From assembly GCA_002382045.1 (NCBI GenBank), contig DFZJ01000073.1, positions 1-9,922 on the forward strand: DNA of 9,922 nucleotides. The letters run 5' to 3'. Source of the DNA: Syntrophaceae bacterium UBA4059. Its GTDB lineage: Bacteria > Desulfobacterota > Syntrophia > Syntrophales > Smithellaceae. The position numbers were made by a program, and so were the translations under genes. Of the stretch, positions 1 through 6,962 are shown piece after piece (position 1 is the first letter of the stretch; every line of letters begins with the position of its first letter). Under the pieces are notes generated by a model, which ran no database searches, was not told where the DNA came from, and saw only the letters and a program-made list of their open reading frames with translations.

Positions 1-1876
1 CCACTTCGTCCAGATTAAGCTTTTTCGCAACGGCCTGGGCCGTTATCTTATTATCACCGGTCAACATCACAATCCGGATGCCTTCGGCGTGCAGTTGTTT
101 GATTGCCTCGGGCGTGGTCTCTTTGATTGGATCGGCAACCGCAAGCATTCCAACTATTTCACCGCCAATCCCCACAAACATGACCGTCTGTCCTTCGGAC
201 CTCATCGTTCGGGCATGCTCAGCCAAAGGACCGGCGTCAATCTTGAAATCTTCCATAAGCGAACTGTTGCCAAGCAATACCTTTTTGCCGTCAATCTCGC
301 CGGAGACGCCCTTGCCCGTATGGGAGACAAAATTACTCGTATCGGTCAGGTGGATTCCTTGATGGACAGCCCCTTCGAGAATGGCTGCCGCCAATGGGTG
401 TTCGCTGCCTTTCTCCAGGGACGCCGCCAGTAACAATACTCTGTCTTTATCCATGCCCGGAACCGCGACAACCTGCATGAGTTTCGGCTTGCCCTCGGTC
501 AGCGTTCCAGTTTTGTCAACCACGAGCGTCGTCACTTTCCTCAGGGTCTCGATCGATTCGGCATTCTTAAACAAGACCCCCATGGTTGCTCCTTTCCCTG
601 TTGCTACCATAATCGACATCGGCGTTGCCAAACCCAATGCACAGGGACAGGCAATGATCAACACTGAGACAGCGGCAATCAGTGCATGGGCTAACCGTGG
701 CTCAGGACCGAAAAAGTACCAGATGACAAAAGCAATGAGTGCAATAGCGATCACGGCCGGCACAAAATATCCGGCGACAACATCGGCCAGCTTCTGAATC
801 GGCGCGCGGCTGCGCTGGGCCTCGGCCACCATCTTGACTATTTGTGACAGAACGGTTTGGGCGCCTACCTTCTGCGCCTCCATAATTAATGATCCGGTGC
901 CGTTGATCGTAGCACCGATGAGTGAGTCCCCGACTTTTTTCTGAACCGGTATCGGTTCGCCCGAGATCATCGATTCATCGACGCTGCTTAATCCTTCCAG
1001 AACGACGCCATCCACGGGAATTTTTTCTCCCGGCCGGACACGCAAATGATCGCCCTTCATGACATGCGCCAAAGGAATATCGCTTTCATTCCCCTCGGTG
1101 TCTATTTTTCGGGCAGTCTTCGGCGCCAGACCCAGCAGTTTCCTTATAGCTGTACCGGTCCGGCTTCTGGCCCGAAGTTCCAACACCTGTCCCAGCAATA
1201 TCAAGACAACGATGACACTTGCGGCTTCAAAATAAACCCCGACAGTACCTTCCGCCGTCCGCATAACTGCGGGGAAAAGCTGGGGAAACAACACGCCAAT
1301 CAGACTGTAGATGTAGGCCACCGAAACCCCGAGAGCGATCAGGGTAAACATGTTAAGACTTCTGTTGATGACGGACTGGACGCCACGAACGAAGAAGGGC
1401 CATCCCGCCCAGAGGACTACCGGCGTTGCGAGGATCAGTTCAAGCCACTGATAGGTTTTGGCAGTGGCCAGTGTGTCGAGAAATTGTCCGCCCGGAATCA
1501 TATCACGCATGGCAATAATCAGCAGAGGAAGTGTCAGGATGGCGCCCACAATGAAACGTTTGTACATGTCTTCATATTCCGGGTTGCTCTCTCCTTCGGT
1601 CATCGATGCGGTTTTCGGTTCCAATGCCATGCCGCATTTCGGACAGCTTCCCGGCTTATCCCGGATGATTTCCGGATGCATCGGGCAGGTATATTCCATC
1701 CCTTCCTCTGCCGTCATAGGAGTTTTCGGTTCCAATGCCATGCCGCACTTCGGACAATTGCCCGGCGCATGGCGGATAATCTCGGGGTGCATGGGACAGG
1801 TCCATTCAGATTTGTTTCTAATTACAGTGTTCTCTTCTTCGGTGGTCATCTTGCTTGCCGGATCGGTGATCTTCAT
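1..1876 (-). CDS. copA: Copper-translocating P1B-type ATPase, CopA-like (3' end beyond window)
   Basis: This is an inner-membrane ATPase that would export Cu(I) (or Ag(I)) from the cytoplasm. About 625 residues are present, and the reading frame is still open at base 1. Two heavy-metal-binding modules (CPMHPE ... CPKCGM) start at C27 and C64 and replace the usual HMA domain. Membrane helices follow, then the actuator SGEP motif, the CPC ion-binding motif in ACPCALG (C410, C412), the phosphorylated Asp in DKTGTLT (D454), SEHP (about 491-494) and TGDN (606-609). The remaining hinge region and last helices, perhaps 120-150 residues, are missing only because the window ends. CPC rather than CPH favours Cu(I) over CopB-type specificity. 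The ATG at 1876 is chosen because GAGGG lies 4 bases upstream; an ATG nine codons later lacks a good ribosome site. The gene ends a cluster with cueP. Family assignment is very secure; the exact metal is inferred. Confidence 0.95.
   Translation of the reverse strand, partial: MKITDPASKMTTEEENTVIRNKSEWTCPMHPEIIRHAPGNCPKCGMALEPKTPMTAEEGMEYTCPMHPEIIRDKPGSCPKCGMALEPKTASMTEGESNPEYEDMYKRFIVGAILTLPLLIIAMRDMIPGGQFLDTLATAKTYQWLELILATPVVLWAGWPFFVRGVQSVINRSLNMFTLIALGVSVAYIYSLIGVLFPQLFPAVMRTAEGTVGVYFEAASVIVVLILLGQVLELRARSRTGTAIRKLLGLAPKTARKIDTEGNESDIPLAHVMKGDHLRVRPGEKIPVDGVVLEGLSSVDESMISGEPIPVQKKVGDSLIGATINGTGSLIMEAQKVGAQTVLSQIVKMVAEAQRSRAPIQKLADVVAGYFVPAVIAIALIAFVIWYFFGPEPRLAHALIAAVSVLIIACPCALGLATPMSIMVATGKGATMGVLFKNAESIETLRKVTTLVVDKTGTLTEGKPKLMQVVAVPGMDKDRVLLLAASLEKGSEHPLAAAILEGAVHQGIHLTDTSNFVSHTGKGVSGEIDGKKVLLGNSSLMEDFKIDAGPLAEHARTMRSEGQTVMFVGIGGEIVGMLAVADPIKETTPEAIKQLHAEGIRIVMLTGDNKITAQAVAKKLNLDEV
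1611..1806 (-). repeat. Tandem duplication encoding two heavy-metal-binding modules
   Basis: Two units offset by exactly 111 bases (37 codons) begin at about 1611 and 1722 on the plus strand and encode near-identical modules in the N-terminus of the ATPase. Each module carries CPMHPEII, then PGxCPKCGMALEPK. The first 25 or so bases of each unit are identical, and divergence rises further along. This points to a relatively recent in-frame duplication or gene conversion. Each module has the two Cys-containing clusters expected of the HMBD family seen in Cop/Sil/Cus proteins. Confidence 0.85.
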
Positions 1877-1906
1877 CTTTCCCTCACAGACTCGATTACA
1901 AACCTT

Positions 1907-1937
1907 AAAATACCGCCATTACCTGTTGCATGTGCAA
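1907..1937 (-). promoter_or_regulatory. Possible copA promoter with 19-base spacer
   Basis: Read on the minus strand, TTGCAC (1937-1932) and TATTTT (1912-1907) are separated by 19 bases. This is the long spacer typical of MerR/CueR-activated promoters, and it sits about 30 bases before the ATPase start. A TTGCA-TG-TGCAA dyad (1926-1937) overlaps the -35 element. The spacer itself lacks a clear CueR-type dyad and the -10 is weak, so this is a tentative call. The rest of the 213-base gap (1877-2089) shows no convincing gene or terminator. Confidence 0.3.
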
Positions 1938-2089
1938 AAAGAACCGCACACCACACAGACCGGTGAGTAAGTTGTAAATGGAAACAAACACGAGGCTGGC
2001 GTATATCTCGCGCTTGTACCCGTAGCATCATTCAGGATTGCTCTTCTGATTGGTGCCAACTGGGGCAGAAATTATTTTCGAAATGCATT

Positions 2090-2413
2090 TTACGTTTCAA
2101 GATCACGCTTCATCCGGTCAAAATCTTCTTTACTGATTTCGCCTTTTGCGTAACGCCCCTTAAGAATATCCACGGGACTTTCACGCTGTGTCGGCATTTG
2201 GCCCTTCGTTTTCTGAGCCTTTACAATGAAATAGATCAGCAATCCAATGACAATTAGGAATATGATCCACATAAACATTCCTCCATATCCAAAACCGTAA
2301 TGCATCATGGGTCCCCATCCATCGGGACCTTGCCTACCATAATAACCAATACCTTCACAGGACGTAAGCAAGCCGGCCATCATAAAAACAAATAACTTAA
2401 AAAATGTTTTCAT
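2090..2413 (-). CDS. Small SHOCT-domain lipoprotein/membrane protein
   Basis: This is a 107-residue protein. The N-terminus is a lipoprotein signal with lipobox LTSC, the acceptor being C19. A Gly/Tyr/Met-rich stretch (about 21-46, including GPMMHYGFGYGG) is followed by a strong hydrophobic helix (about 46-66). A charged C-terminal SHOCT motif (about 79-106: DILKGRYAKGEIS, then EDFDRMKRDL) ends the protein. SHOCT is a short domain usually found at protein ends and thought to mediate oligomerisation; no enzymatic role is known. A clear AGGAG lies 8 bases before the ATG. It is 31 bases downstream of cueP, so the two are probably co-transcribed. A lipobox followed by a transmembrane helix is odd, and the first hydrophobic segment could instead be a plain signal anchor. 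The Met/His content hints at copper contact, but this is inferred from context. Confidence 0.85.
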   Translation of the reverse strand: MKTFFKLFVFMMAGLLTSCEGIGYYGRQGPDGWGPMMHYGFGYGGMFMWIIFLIVIGLLIYFIVKAQKTKGQMPTQRESPVDILKGRYAKGEISKEDFDRMKRDLET

Positions 2414-2444
2414 CTTCAGGATCTCCTTTTTAGATTTGATTCAA

Positions 2445-3020
2445 TTATTCCAGCTTAAGAGTTGTTTCGCATGTTTTGCTATCTCTATTGGTAAATATTT
2501 TCCCGGTTGCACTTTTGCCTTTGGCGCTCACTGCGATACTAATGGCTTGATTTCTGGGCAGCCAAATATCCAGGAGACCGGTCGGTGCTGTTTTCATGGT
2601 TTTGTTAATCAGGGTTTTACCACCGGCAGTGACGGCTACGATTTTTACGTTTGTGCTCTTCAATTCCGCATCGCAACTCGATATATAATGTGTTGCACAC
2701 ACATGAGTTTTATTAATGTATGGCGCGATTGAAACCATCATGACATCATCGGGTAGCGGTACACTGATCATCTGTCCATCCTTGAACTTGAAATTGACAT
2801 TCTCCGGTGTAACGAAAGTTACAACGTCAATTTTATCCCCGTGCCACTTGTTGGCTATTGCGACCGCTGTTTTCCCGTCGATGCCTATCAGTTTTTCTTT
2901 TAACTGCTTATCATTGCTTTTATTCATTAATGTCTGATTTTTACTGGCATAAGAGACGGATAATAATATGACTGACAATATGAATGAGAATGCAATTATT
3001 TTTACGATAATATGTTTCAT
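2445..3020 (-). CDS. cueP: CueP-family periplasmic copper-binding protein
   Basis: This is a 191-residue secreted protein with a cleavable signal peptide (about 1-26, ending SYA). The CueP signature is visible as APYINKTHVC, then HYISSC, then a late TCETTLKL. Its three mature cysteines, C108, C116 and C184, have spacings of 8 and 68, the same as the three conserved cysteines recalled for Salmonella CueP (96, 104, 172). H106 and H111 flank the first pair. CueP binds copper in the periplasm, and in Salmonella it supports copper resistance and metal supply to a periplasmic superoxide dismutase. A ribosome site GAGGTG lies 6 bases before the ATG. The neighbouring copper ATPase and Met-rich protein fit this role. 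The family call is confident; the physiological partner here is unknown. Confidence 0.88.
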   Translation of the reverse strand: MKHIIVKIIAFSFILSVILLSVSYASKNQTLMNKSNDKQLKEKLIGIDGKTAVAIANKWHGDKIDVVTFVTPENVNFKFKDGQMISVPLPDDVMMVSIAPYINKTHVCATHYISSCDAELKSTNVKIVAVTAGGKTLINKTMKTAPTGLLDIWLPRNQAISIAVSAKGKSATGKIFTNRDSKTCETTLKLE

Positions 3021-3048
3021 CTAACGCACCTCTCATTCTTTATTTATC

Positions 3049-3078
3049 CCGGAGGCAGCAATTGGGCGCGGCCTCCGG
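3049..3078. repeat. Inverted repeat between the Met-rich gene and cueP
   Basis: CCGGAGGC (3049-3056) and GCCTCCGG (3071-3078) form a perfect 8-base stem around a 14-base loop. The hairpin lies in the 112-base gap after the Met-rich gene and about 29 bases before the cueP start. On the minus strand no U-run follows, so it is not a standard intrinsic terminator. It could be an mRNA-stabilising or leader hairpin of cueP, or a weak 3' end for the upstream gene. Confidence 0.55.
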
Positions 3079-3115
3079 ATAATATCGCCAGATTGAAACA
3101 GGGTTGAAGGTCAAC
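3079..3115 (-). promoter_or_regulatory. Possible cueP promoter/operator region
   Basis: On the minus strand TTCAAC (3108-3103) and TATTAT (3084-3079) are 18 bases apart, a plausible sigma-70-type pair. A GTTGA-AGG-TCAAC dyad (3103-3115) covers the -35 side. The predicted transcript would begin at or within the neighbouring hairpin. This is a pattern match only, with no supporting regulator in the window. Confidence 0.3.
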
Positions 3116-3132
3116 TTAGGCGATCTGCTTGT

Positions 3133-4023
3133 TTAATAAGCCGATTTTATATAACCCGTTGCCTTGTCAATATGCACCCTGTCAACGAGGTCGTTGTTCT
3201 TTGTCAATATCTCTGCTTCAAAGGCATTTCCGGTGTCTTTTATCTTACCCAACTTCAGGTTGGGGTTTCTTGAAGACTTTAGATCGTCATTCATCATGGC
3301 CGCGGCTTCTTTCGCATCTATGGTTTTGCCTCTTAACGGATATTGCCGTCCATAACCACGACCAGTGCCATAATAGTCCCCCCCCATCATGCCGCGTCCC
3401 ATACCCCAACCTCTGCTGAATCCATAGCCATGTCCCATGCGCAAGGCATGATCAAACATCACCAGATGCCAGCGACTCTGAAGGAGGATGACATTAAGCA
3501 CCTGAGACGTATCGCGATCCGCTGCCTTTTTAACGAGCCATTCATAACGGGGCAATAAATCGTTTTCCATTTTTACACTAAGTTCATAGGCATTCGTCAG
3601 TGTTTTATTGTCCACGACAGGGGGCGTCTTACCATCGGCAGGCAAATCGTAAGCTTTAAAAAGTTGCCCGATCCATTCAACGTGATTCTCTTCCTGGGGG
3701 ATGACCATCCTATACGGCATGAAGGTGTTAAATTTTTCCTGATCGGTCTCATACTGGGCCAGAGACTCTTTTTCCAGCGTCAGGATCTCCCGGAGTTTTT
3801 GGACCCACTCGGCGCTTTTGGGTGCAGGCAGTTTAGCCGGAACATCAATCCAGTCTGCACCCATCATGCCGGGCCCCATGCCATAACCACCATAGCCGCC
3901 CATCATGCCCGGTCCCATGCCATAACCATAGCCACCTCTGCCGGGCTGACTCTGTACCGTACTAGTGCCAAGGACAAAGGCAAAAGCTAATACCAACGAA
4001 ACAATAAAAATTGTCTTTTTCAT
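3133..4023 (-). CDS. Secreted Met/Gly-rich protein with ferritin-like core and PepSY-like tail
   Basis: This is a 296-residue exported protein with a signal peptide at about 1-25. A Gly/Tyr/Met-rich segment (27-55) contains two copies of YGMGPGMMG at 34-42 and 47-55. A helical core (about 70-195) resembles a ferritin-like/DUF2202-type four-helix bundle, with candidate ligands E84/E86, E111/E112 and H114, E153 and H186. A second Gly/Met/His-rich segment (196-228) includes MGRGMMGGDYYG. A C-terminal domain (about 233-296: DAKEAAAMMNDDL ... VDRVHIDKATGYIKS) looks PepSY-like. Methionine-rich repeats are typical of Cu(I)-binding periplasmic proteins, so a copper-buffering role next to cueP and copA is likely but inferred. 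The fourth bundle helix has Gln where a metal-binding Glu is usual, so diiron chemistry is doubtful. The ribosome site is AGGGGG before the ATG. No precise family name is recognised. Confidence 0.85.
   Translation of the reverse strand: MKKTIFIVSLVLAFAFVLGTSTVQSQPGRGGYGYGMGPGMMGGYGGYGMGPGMMGADWIDVPAKLPAPKSAEWVQKLREILTLEKESLAQYETDQEKFNTFMPYRMVIPQEENHVEWIGQLFKAYDLPADGKTPPVVDNKTLTNAYELSVKMENDLLPRYEWLVKKAADRDTSQVLNVILLQSRWHLVMFDHALRMGHGYGFSRGWGMGRGMMGGDYYGTGRGYGRQYPLRGKTIDAKEAAAMMNDDLKSSRNPNLKLGKIKDTGNAFEAEILTKNNDLVDRVHIDKATGYIKSAY
3860..3927 (-). repeat. Short direct repeat encoding YGMGPGMMG
   Basis: Two 29-base units, 3860-3888 and 3899-3927, differ at only two positions and are offset by 39 bases (13 codons). 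They encode the two Met-rich motifs of the surrounding gene. Such near-identical in-frame units can expand or contract by slippage and would change the number of Met-rich metal sites. Confidence 0.8.
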
Positions 4024-4077
4024 TCGTTCCCCCTTTATTATTTGTTAGTTCAAAGTCATGAGCTCAAATATCACACC

Positions 4078-4090
4078 TTCAACTATTGAA
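4078..4090. repeat. Short dyad TTCAA-N3-TTGAA upstream of the Met-rich gene
   Basis: A 5-base inverted repeat with a 3-base centre lies in the 98-base gap between usp and the Met-rich gene, about 55 bases before the latter's start. The overlapping motif ACCTTCAAC (4075-4083, plus strand) also occurs at the dyad in front of cueP (3111-3103, minus strand). A shared operator for the copper genes is possible, but the motif is short and could be chance. Confidence 0.3.
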
Positions 4091-4121
4091 AATCGAAAAC
4101 TAAAAAATGCTATGCCAAAGA

Positions 4122-4574
4122 TCAGGTTCTGATGAGCAACACCTGACACTTGGCTCTTTTTATGACTTTATCAACAACGCCACCCAGTAAATTTTTCAAA
4201 ATGCCTGTCTTCCCATGCGAAGCAATCACAATCAGATCAATGCCTTTTGCTTCCTGTTCTTTGAGAATCTCTTCATAGGGAATGCCTCTAGCGGTATCGA
4301 AAACGATTTCAATATCGGCCTGGCTGTCGGTAATCTTCTTGGCTTCATGCTGTAGTTTATCCATTGCGCTTTCAATACTGTCTTTATAAATTTTCCGTAC
4401 ATCTCCCTCATTGAGACAATAATCGACAGAACACTGTTGAAATCCATCATCGATCGCGTGAAATAGATAAATTTTTGATTTATTCTGCTTCGCAATGTCT
4501 ATCGCCTGTTTTAACGCATTATCCGCATAAACTGAAAAATCCGTCGGTACTAATATCTTCTTCGGTGCAAACAT
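4122..4574 (-). CDS. Universal stress protein, UspA family
   Basis: This is a 150-residue cytoplasmic single-domain Usp of normal length. It opens with the family's KILVPTDFS strand and Asp (D12), has the central LFHA strand, and ends with DLIVIASHGKTG, LLGG and then VLLIR. Usp proteins act in stress survival, often as ATP-binding dimers. The ATP loop G-x2-G-x9-G-[ST] is altered: the first Gly is A118 and the final Ser/Thr is G132, so nucleotide binding may be weakened. Three cysteines (C48, C53, C143) are present, of which C48/C53 form a C-x4-C pair. The start has a strong AGGAGG. It follows the terminator of the kinase operon and precedes the copper genes, so it probably starts a new transcription unit, though its promoter is not clear. 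Confidence 0.93.
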   Translation of the reverse strand: MFAPKKILVPTDFSVYADNALKQAIDIAKQNKSKIYLFHAIDDGFQQCSVDYCLNEGDVRKIYKDSIESAMDKLQHEAKKITDSQADIEIVFDTARGIPYEEILKEQEAKGIDLIVIASHGKTGILKNLLGGVVDKVIKRAKCQVLLIRT

Positions 4575-4719
4575 AATCGTGTCCTCCTTCTTTGCTTAAA
4601 ATATATGATGTTATTGAATTTACAATATGGGTTGTTCTGTAGTTAAGTGGTAGGATAAACCTGCCATTTTTTGAAAAGTGTGGGGCAGTATTTTAACAAT
4701 ATGTTTGACTATATAGAAA

Positions 4720-4759
4720 AAGAAAACCTCCCCCCGCATTTAACACAGGAGGTTTTCTT
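4720..4759 (-). terminator. Rho-independent terminator of the kinase operon
   Basis: A perfect 12-base inverted repeat (4720-4731 with 4748-4759; arm AAGAAAACCTCC) encloses a 16-base loop. On the minus strand the second arm runs straight into TTTTCTTTTTC, giving the expected U-rich tail. It lies 22 bases after the stop codon of the secreted six-cysteine protein, so it closes the leftward operon. The rest of the 207-base gap (4575-4781) holds no gene and presumably contains the usp promoter. Confidence 0.88.
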
Positions 4760-4781
4760 AGATTATTTATGTAATAAATTT

Positions 4782-5426
4782 TTATGCAACAATATTGTAA
4801 GCTGCCGGATCAATCGGAGATCCGGCTGTAAAAACACGTGTCGCGAGTTCCCGATCCAGCATCATGATACCTTCTTTAGAGTTTTCTACCATGGCCAAAT
4901 CACCAAAGATCACCATATTCTTACTGCTCATTCGACAAGAGTAGCTGATCCTTTCTGTCCTGACGCCGTCTGTAGCGCCCGCTGCCCCGGAGAGGGCATC
5001 GCAGATCGTTCCATCTTCCAGCTCAACCATTGATGCTGATGAAGAAGGGCCATTGGGGGCATCAGATGCCGGTAGTGGTTTGGTAAGCTTGAGGACGAAT
5101 CCTGATGGCTTTTCAATATCAGGTTTGGCATCGCAGACGATGGTTGTTTTGTCTTGGGCGGTATAGCATGGGTCAAAGATTTCATTGCCTATCATGCACC
5201 GCCAGACATTTGACCGTCGAATGATATTGGAATTGGTCCAGCAGGAACCTTCTCTTGTGTCTGAAGGGATCGGTGGAATGAACCTGATGACCTTGGTTTT
5301 TGTAATTTTCTTAGATGAGCCGGCTTGCGACATGACAGGAACACATAAGATGATCAGGATGGCCATAAGCACTGATAGATAAGGATTCCATGATTTCAAG
5401 TACAATTCATCAATTCGAAATGACAT
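4782..5426 (-). CDS. Secreted six-cysteine protein of unknown function
   Basis: This protein has up to 214 residues and I do not recognise a named family. A hydrophobic segment at about 17-35 ending SQA looks like a signal peptide. The mature part has six cysteines (C62, C77, C87, C98, C142, C164), enough for three disulfides, with conserved-looking blocks EGSCWT, WRCMIGNEIFDPC and GFVLKLTKPLP. No enzyme motif is seen. It is the last gene of the kinase/PP2C/FHA operon, 26 bases after the FHA gene and just before the terminator. A role as an exported partner or ligand of the CHASE2 sensor is an appealing but unsupported idea. The start is uncertain: the ATG at 5426 has no visible ribosome site, and M21 (5366) would give a shorter signal peptide. 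Confidence 0.75.
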   Translation of the reverse strand: MSFRIDELYLKSWNPYLSVLMAILIILCVPVMSQAGSSKKITKTKVIRFIPPIPSDTREGSCWTNSNIIRRSNVWRCMIGNEIFDPCYTAQDKTTIVCDAKPDIEKPSGFVLKLTKPLPASDAPNGPSSSASMVELEDGTICDALSGAAGATDGVRTERISYSCRMSSKNMVIFGDLAMVENSKEGIMMLDRELATRVFTAGSPIDPAAYNIVA

Positions 5427-5452
5427 ATTTAGATGCGAATTATTTTATTCTT

Positions 5453-6154
5453 TTATTCTTTTATGTAAAACTGTAATTTCAGCCCACCGACTTCCAGCAT
5501 ATCGCCGTCTTTCAAATCGTAACGGCGTTCAATGACCTGGCCGTTGACTTTCAGGTCTTTGCCTGCGGATGGCGTGATAAAATATCCTTCCTTCCGGCGG
5601 TTGACCAGTGCGGCCAGTTTAGGCGCAAAAAACCCTTTTAATTTTATCGCGGAACCGTCTTCTTTACCGATAGCGGAAACCCTTTCTTTGAGCACATAAT
5701 CTTTCTGGTCTGTTGATCCGCCAATGACGAGAAAACCTCCCAGAGATTCCGGTGCTGTTTTATCGGCCGCGGCGATAATCTTCTTTTGGTCTTCCGGGTT
5801 AATGACCATTGTTTCAGACATGGAACGGCCGCGCACTGTGGCGGTTTTCTGGCTGGCATCCCTGTTTTTGTCGGAAATGACATTCAGCGTATGGACGCCG
5901 ATCAGGATGACATCATTGTTAAATATTTCGGCTTTGGAAATTTTCTGACCGTTCAGAAAAGTGCCGTTCAAACTGCTTAAATCTTCGATTAAAATCTTAT
6001 CGCCTTGCATTTTAATGGAGGCATGATGTCCTGATACCGCTTGATTATCGATGGCGATGTCATTATCGGGTTTCCTGCCGATCGTTGTATTATCTTTTCC
6101 CAGAACAATTTCTTTAATAACCGCTTCTTTGTATTTCAGTAAGATCTTTGCCAT
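5453..6154 (-). CDS. FHA-domain protein, one canonical and one degenerate FHA
   Basis: This is a 233-residue cytoplasmic protein. The first FHA domain (about 1-92) has all the phosphothreonine-binding landmarks: G26-R27, S41, H44, then N63-G64 in SSLNGTFLNG. A Thr/Ser-rich linker follows (about 100-135; several TxxV/TMVI sites that could be phosphorylated). A second FHA-like fold (about 140-232) keeps the pattern IGKEDG ... LKVNG ... LKDGDMLEVGG but lacks the Arg and Ser/His phosphate contacts, so it may be structural. FHA proteins read pThr marks made by Ser/Thr kinases. This one starts 3 bases after the PP2C stop, and its GGAGGTG ribosome site lies over the last PP2C codons, which indicates translational coupling. 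It is likely the reader for the kinase two genes upstream. Confidence 0.93.
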   Translation of the reverse strand: MAKILLKYKEAVIKEIVLGKDNTTIGRKPDNDIAIDNQAVSGHHASIKMQGDKILIEDLSSLNGTFLNGQKISKAEIFNNDVILIGVHTLNVISDKNRDASQKTATVRGRSMSETMVINPEDQKKIIAAADKTAPESLGGFLVIGGSTDQKDYVLKERVSAIGKEDGSAIKLKGFFAPKLAALVNRRKEGYFITPSAGKDLKVNGQVIERRYDLKDGDMLEVGGLKLQFYIKE

Positions 6155-6157
6155 ACT

Positions 6158-6952
6158 TCACCTCCGAAAAGATTCTACAAATTTTAACAAAGCCGAATAC
6201 CATTTATTCTTTTCAATGTATCCTAAAACCACAGTAATGTTATCTTTACCACCATTTTCGTTAGCCGTGTTGATCAAAGCATCACATGCGGCGCCGGCAT
6301 TTCCGGCAAGGGAAACAATATCCAGCATCATTTCATCCGGAACCATATTATAGAGGCCGTCACTGCACAAAAGCAGAATATCGCCGTCAAACAGAGTCAG
6401 TTCGCCTAAATCCGCTTTGGTGTCTGCACTGATACCCAGCGCTTTGGTCAGGATATTTTTCATTTCCGATTTTTCTGCTTCTTCTTTTGTGATCAGTTCA
6501 CGCTTGACCTGTTCCTGCACGAGGGAATGATCGTCTGTCAACTGCTCGATACTGCCGGAGCGCAGAAGATAAACACGACTGTCGCCCATGTGTGCAATGC
6601 TCAATTGATTTCCATTGAGACAAACAGCCGCAATGGTTGTGCCCATTCCTTTTAACTGAGGCGAGTTTTGTGCAGCTTCAAAGACGGCCAGGTTGGCAAG
6701 ATGGACGGCGGAGTTCAGTCTGTTGGTTACTTCGGAATAAGAGTCATTGTAATGACCGATCACCTGCCGGCTTCCCTGAAAATAATCCCGCATCACATTA
6801 ACGGCCAGTTTGCTTGCCGTTTCACCGGAAGCATGTCCGCCCATTCCATCGGCTACGACCAGGAGGCCGAGTTTTTCATCGAGAAAGAAATTATCCTCGT
6901 TATTGGACCGCACCTGACCCTGATCGGTTTTTCCCAAGGCAGTTAAGTTCAA
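6158..6952 (-). CDS. PP2C-type Ser/Thr protein phosphatase (TTG start)
   Basis: This is a 264-residue soluble PPM/PP2C phosphatase of the short bacterial PrpC/Stp type. Metal-binding and catalytic motifs are all present: RSNNED (15-20), VVADGMGGHASGE (D35, G36), GMGTT (102-106), AHMGDSRVYLL (120-130), CSDGL (D198) and GGKDNIT (D237). It would remove phosphate from targets of the adjacent kinase. The start codon is TTG at 6952: GGGAGG lies just upstream, the residues that follow (NLTALGKTDQGQVRSNNED) match the normal family beginning, and the first internal ATG is inside the catalytic core. The ribosome site begins immediately after the kinase stop codon (TAGGGAGG), a 10-base gap, so the genes are coupled. 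Confidence 0.96.
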   Translation of the reverse strand: MNLTALGKTDQGQVRSNNEDNFFLDEKLGLLVVADGMGGHASGETASKLAVNVMRDYFQGSRQVIGHYNDSYSEVTNRLNSAVHLANLAVFEAAQNSPQLKGMGTTIAAVCLNGNQLSIAHMGDSRVYLLRSGSIEQLTDDHSLVQEQVKRELITKEEAEKSEMKNILTKALGISADTKADLGELTLFDGDILLLCSDGLYNMVPDEMMLDIVSLAGNAGAACDALINTANENGGKDNITVVLGYIEKNKWYSALLKFVESFRR

Positions 6953-6962
6953 TGGGGCCTCC

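Noticed and set aside
1046..1966. A 306-codon plus-strand open frame and another at 1458-1970
   Set aside because: Both lie antisense over the ATPase gene, whose minus-strand frame carries all P-type ATPase motifs. Their translations show no recognisable family.
1873..2031. A 52-codon minus-strand frame (ATG ATG at 2031) overlapping the ATPase start by ATGA
   Set aside because: No clear ribosome site, unusual composition and no recognisable motif; it also covers the likely copA promoter.
4661..4688. CTGCC ... GGCAG inverted repeat between the terminator and usp
   Set aside because: Only a 5-base stem with a long loop and no U-run; not distinguishable from chance.
5443..5458. Two adjacent TTTTATTC copies at the FHA stop codon
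   Set aside because: Short AT-rich repeat without a pairing arm or other feature; likely simple sequence.
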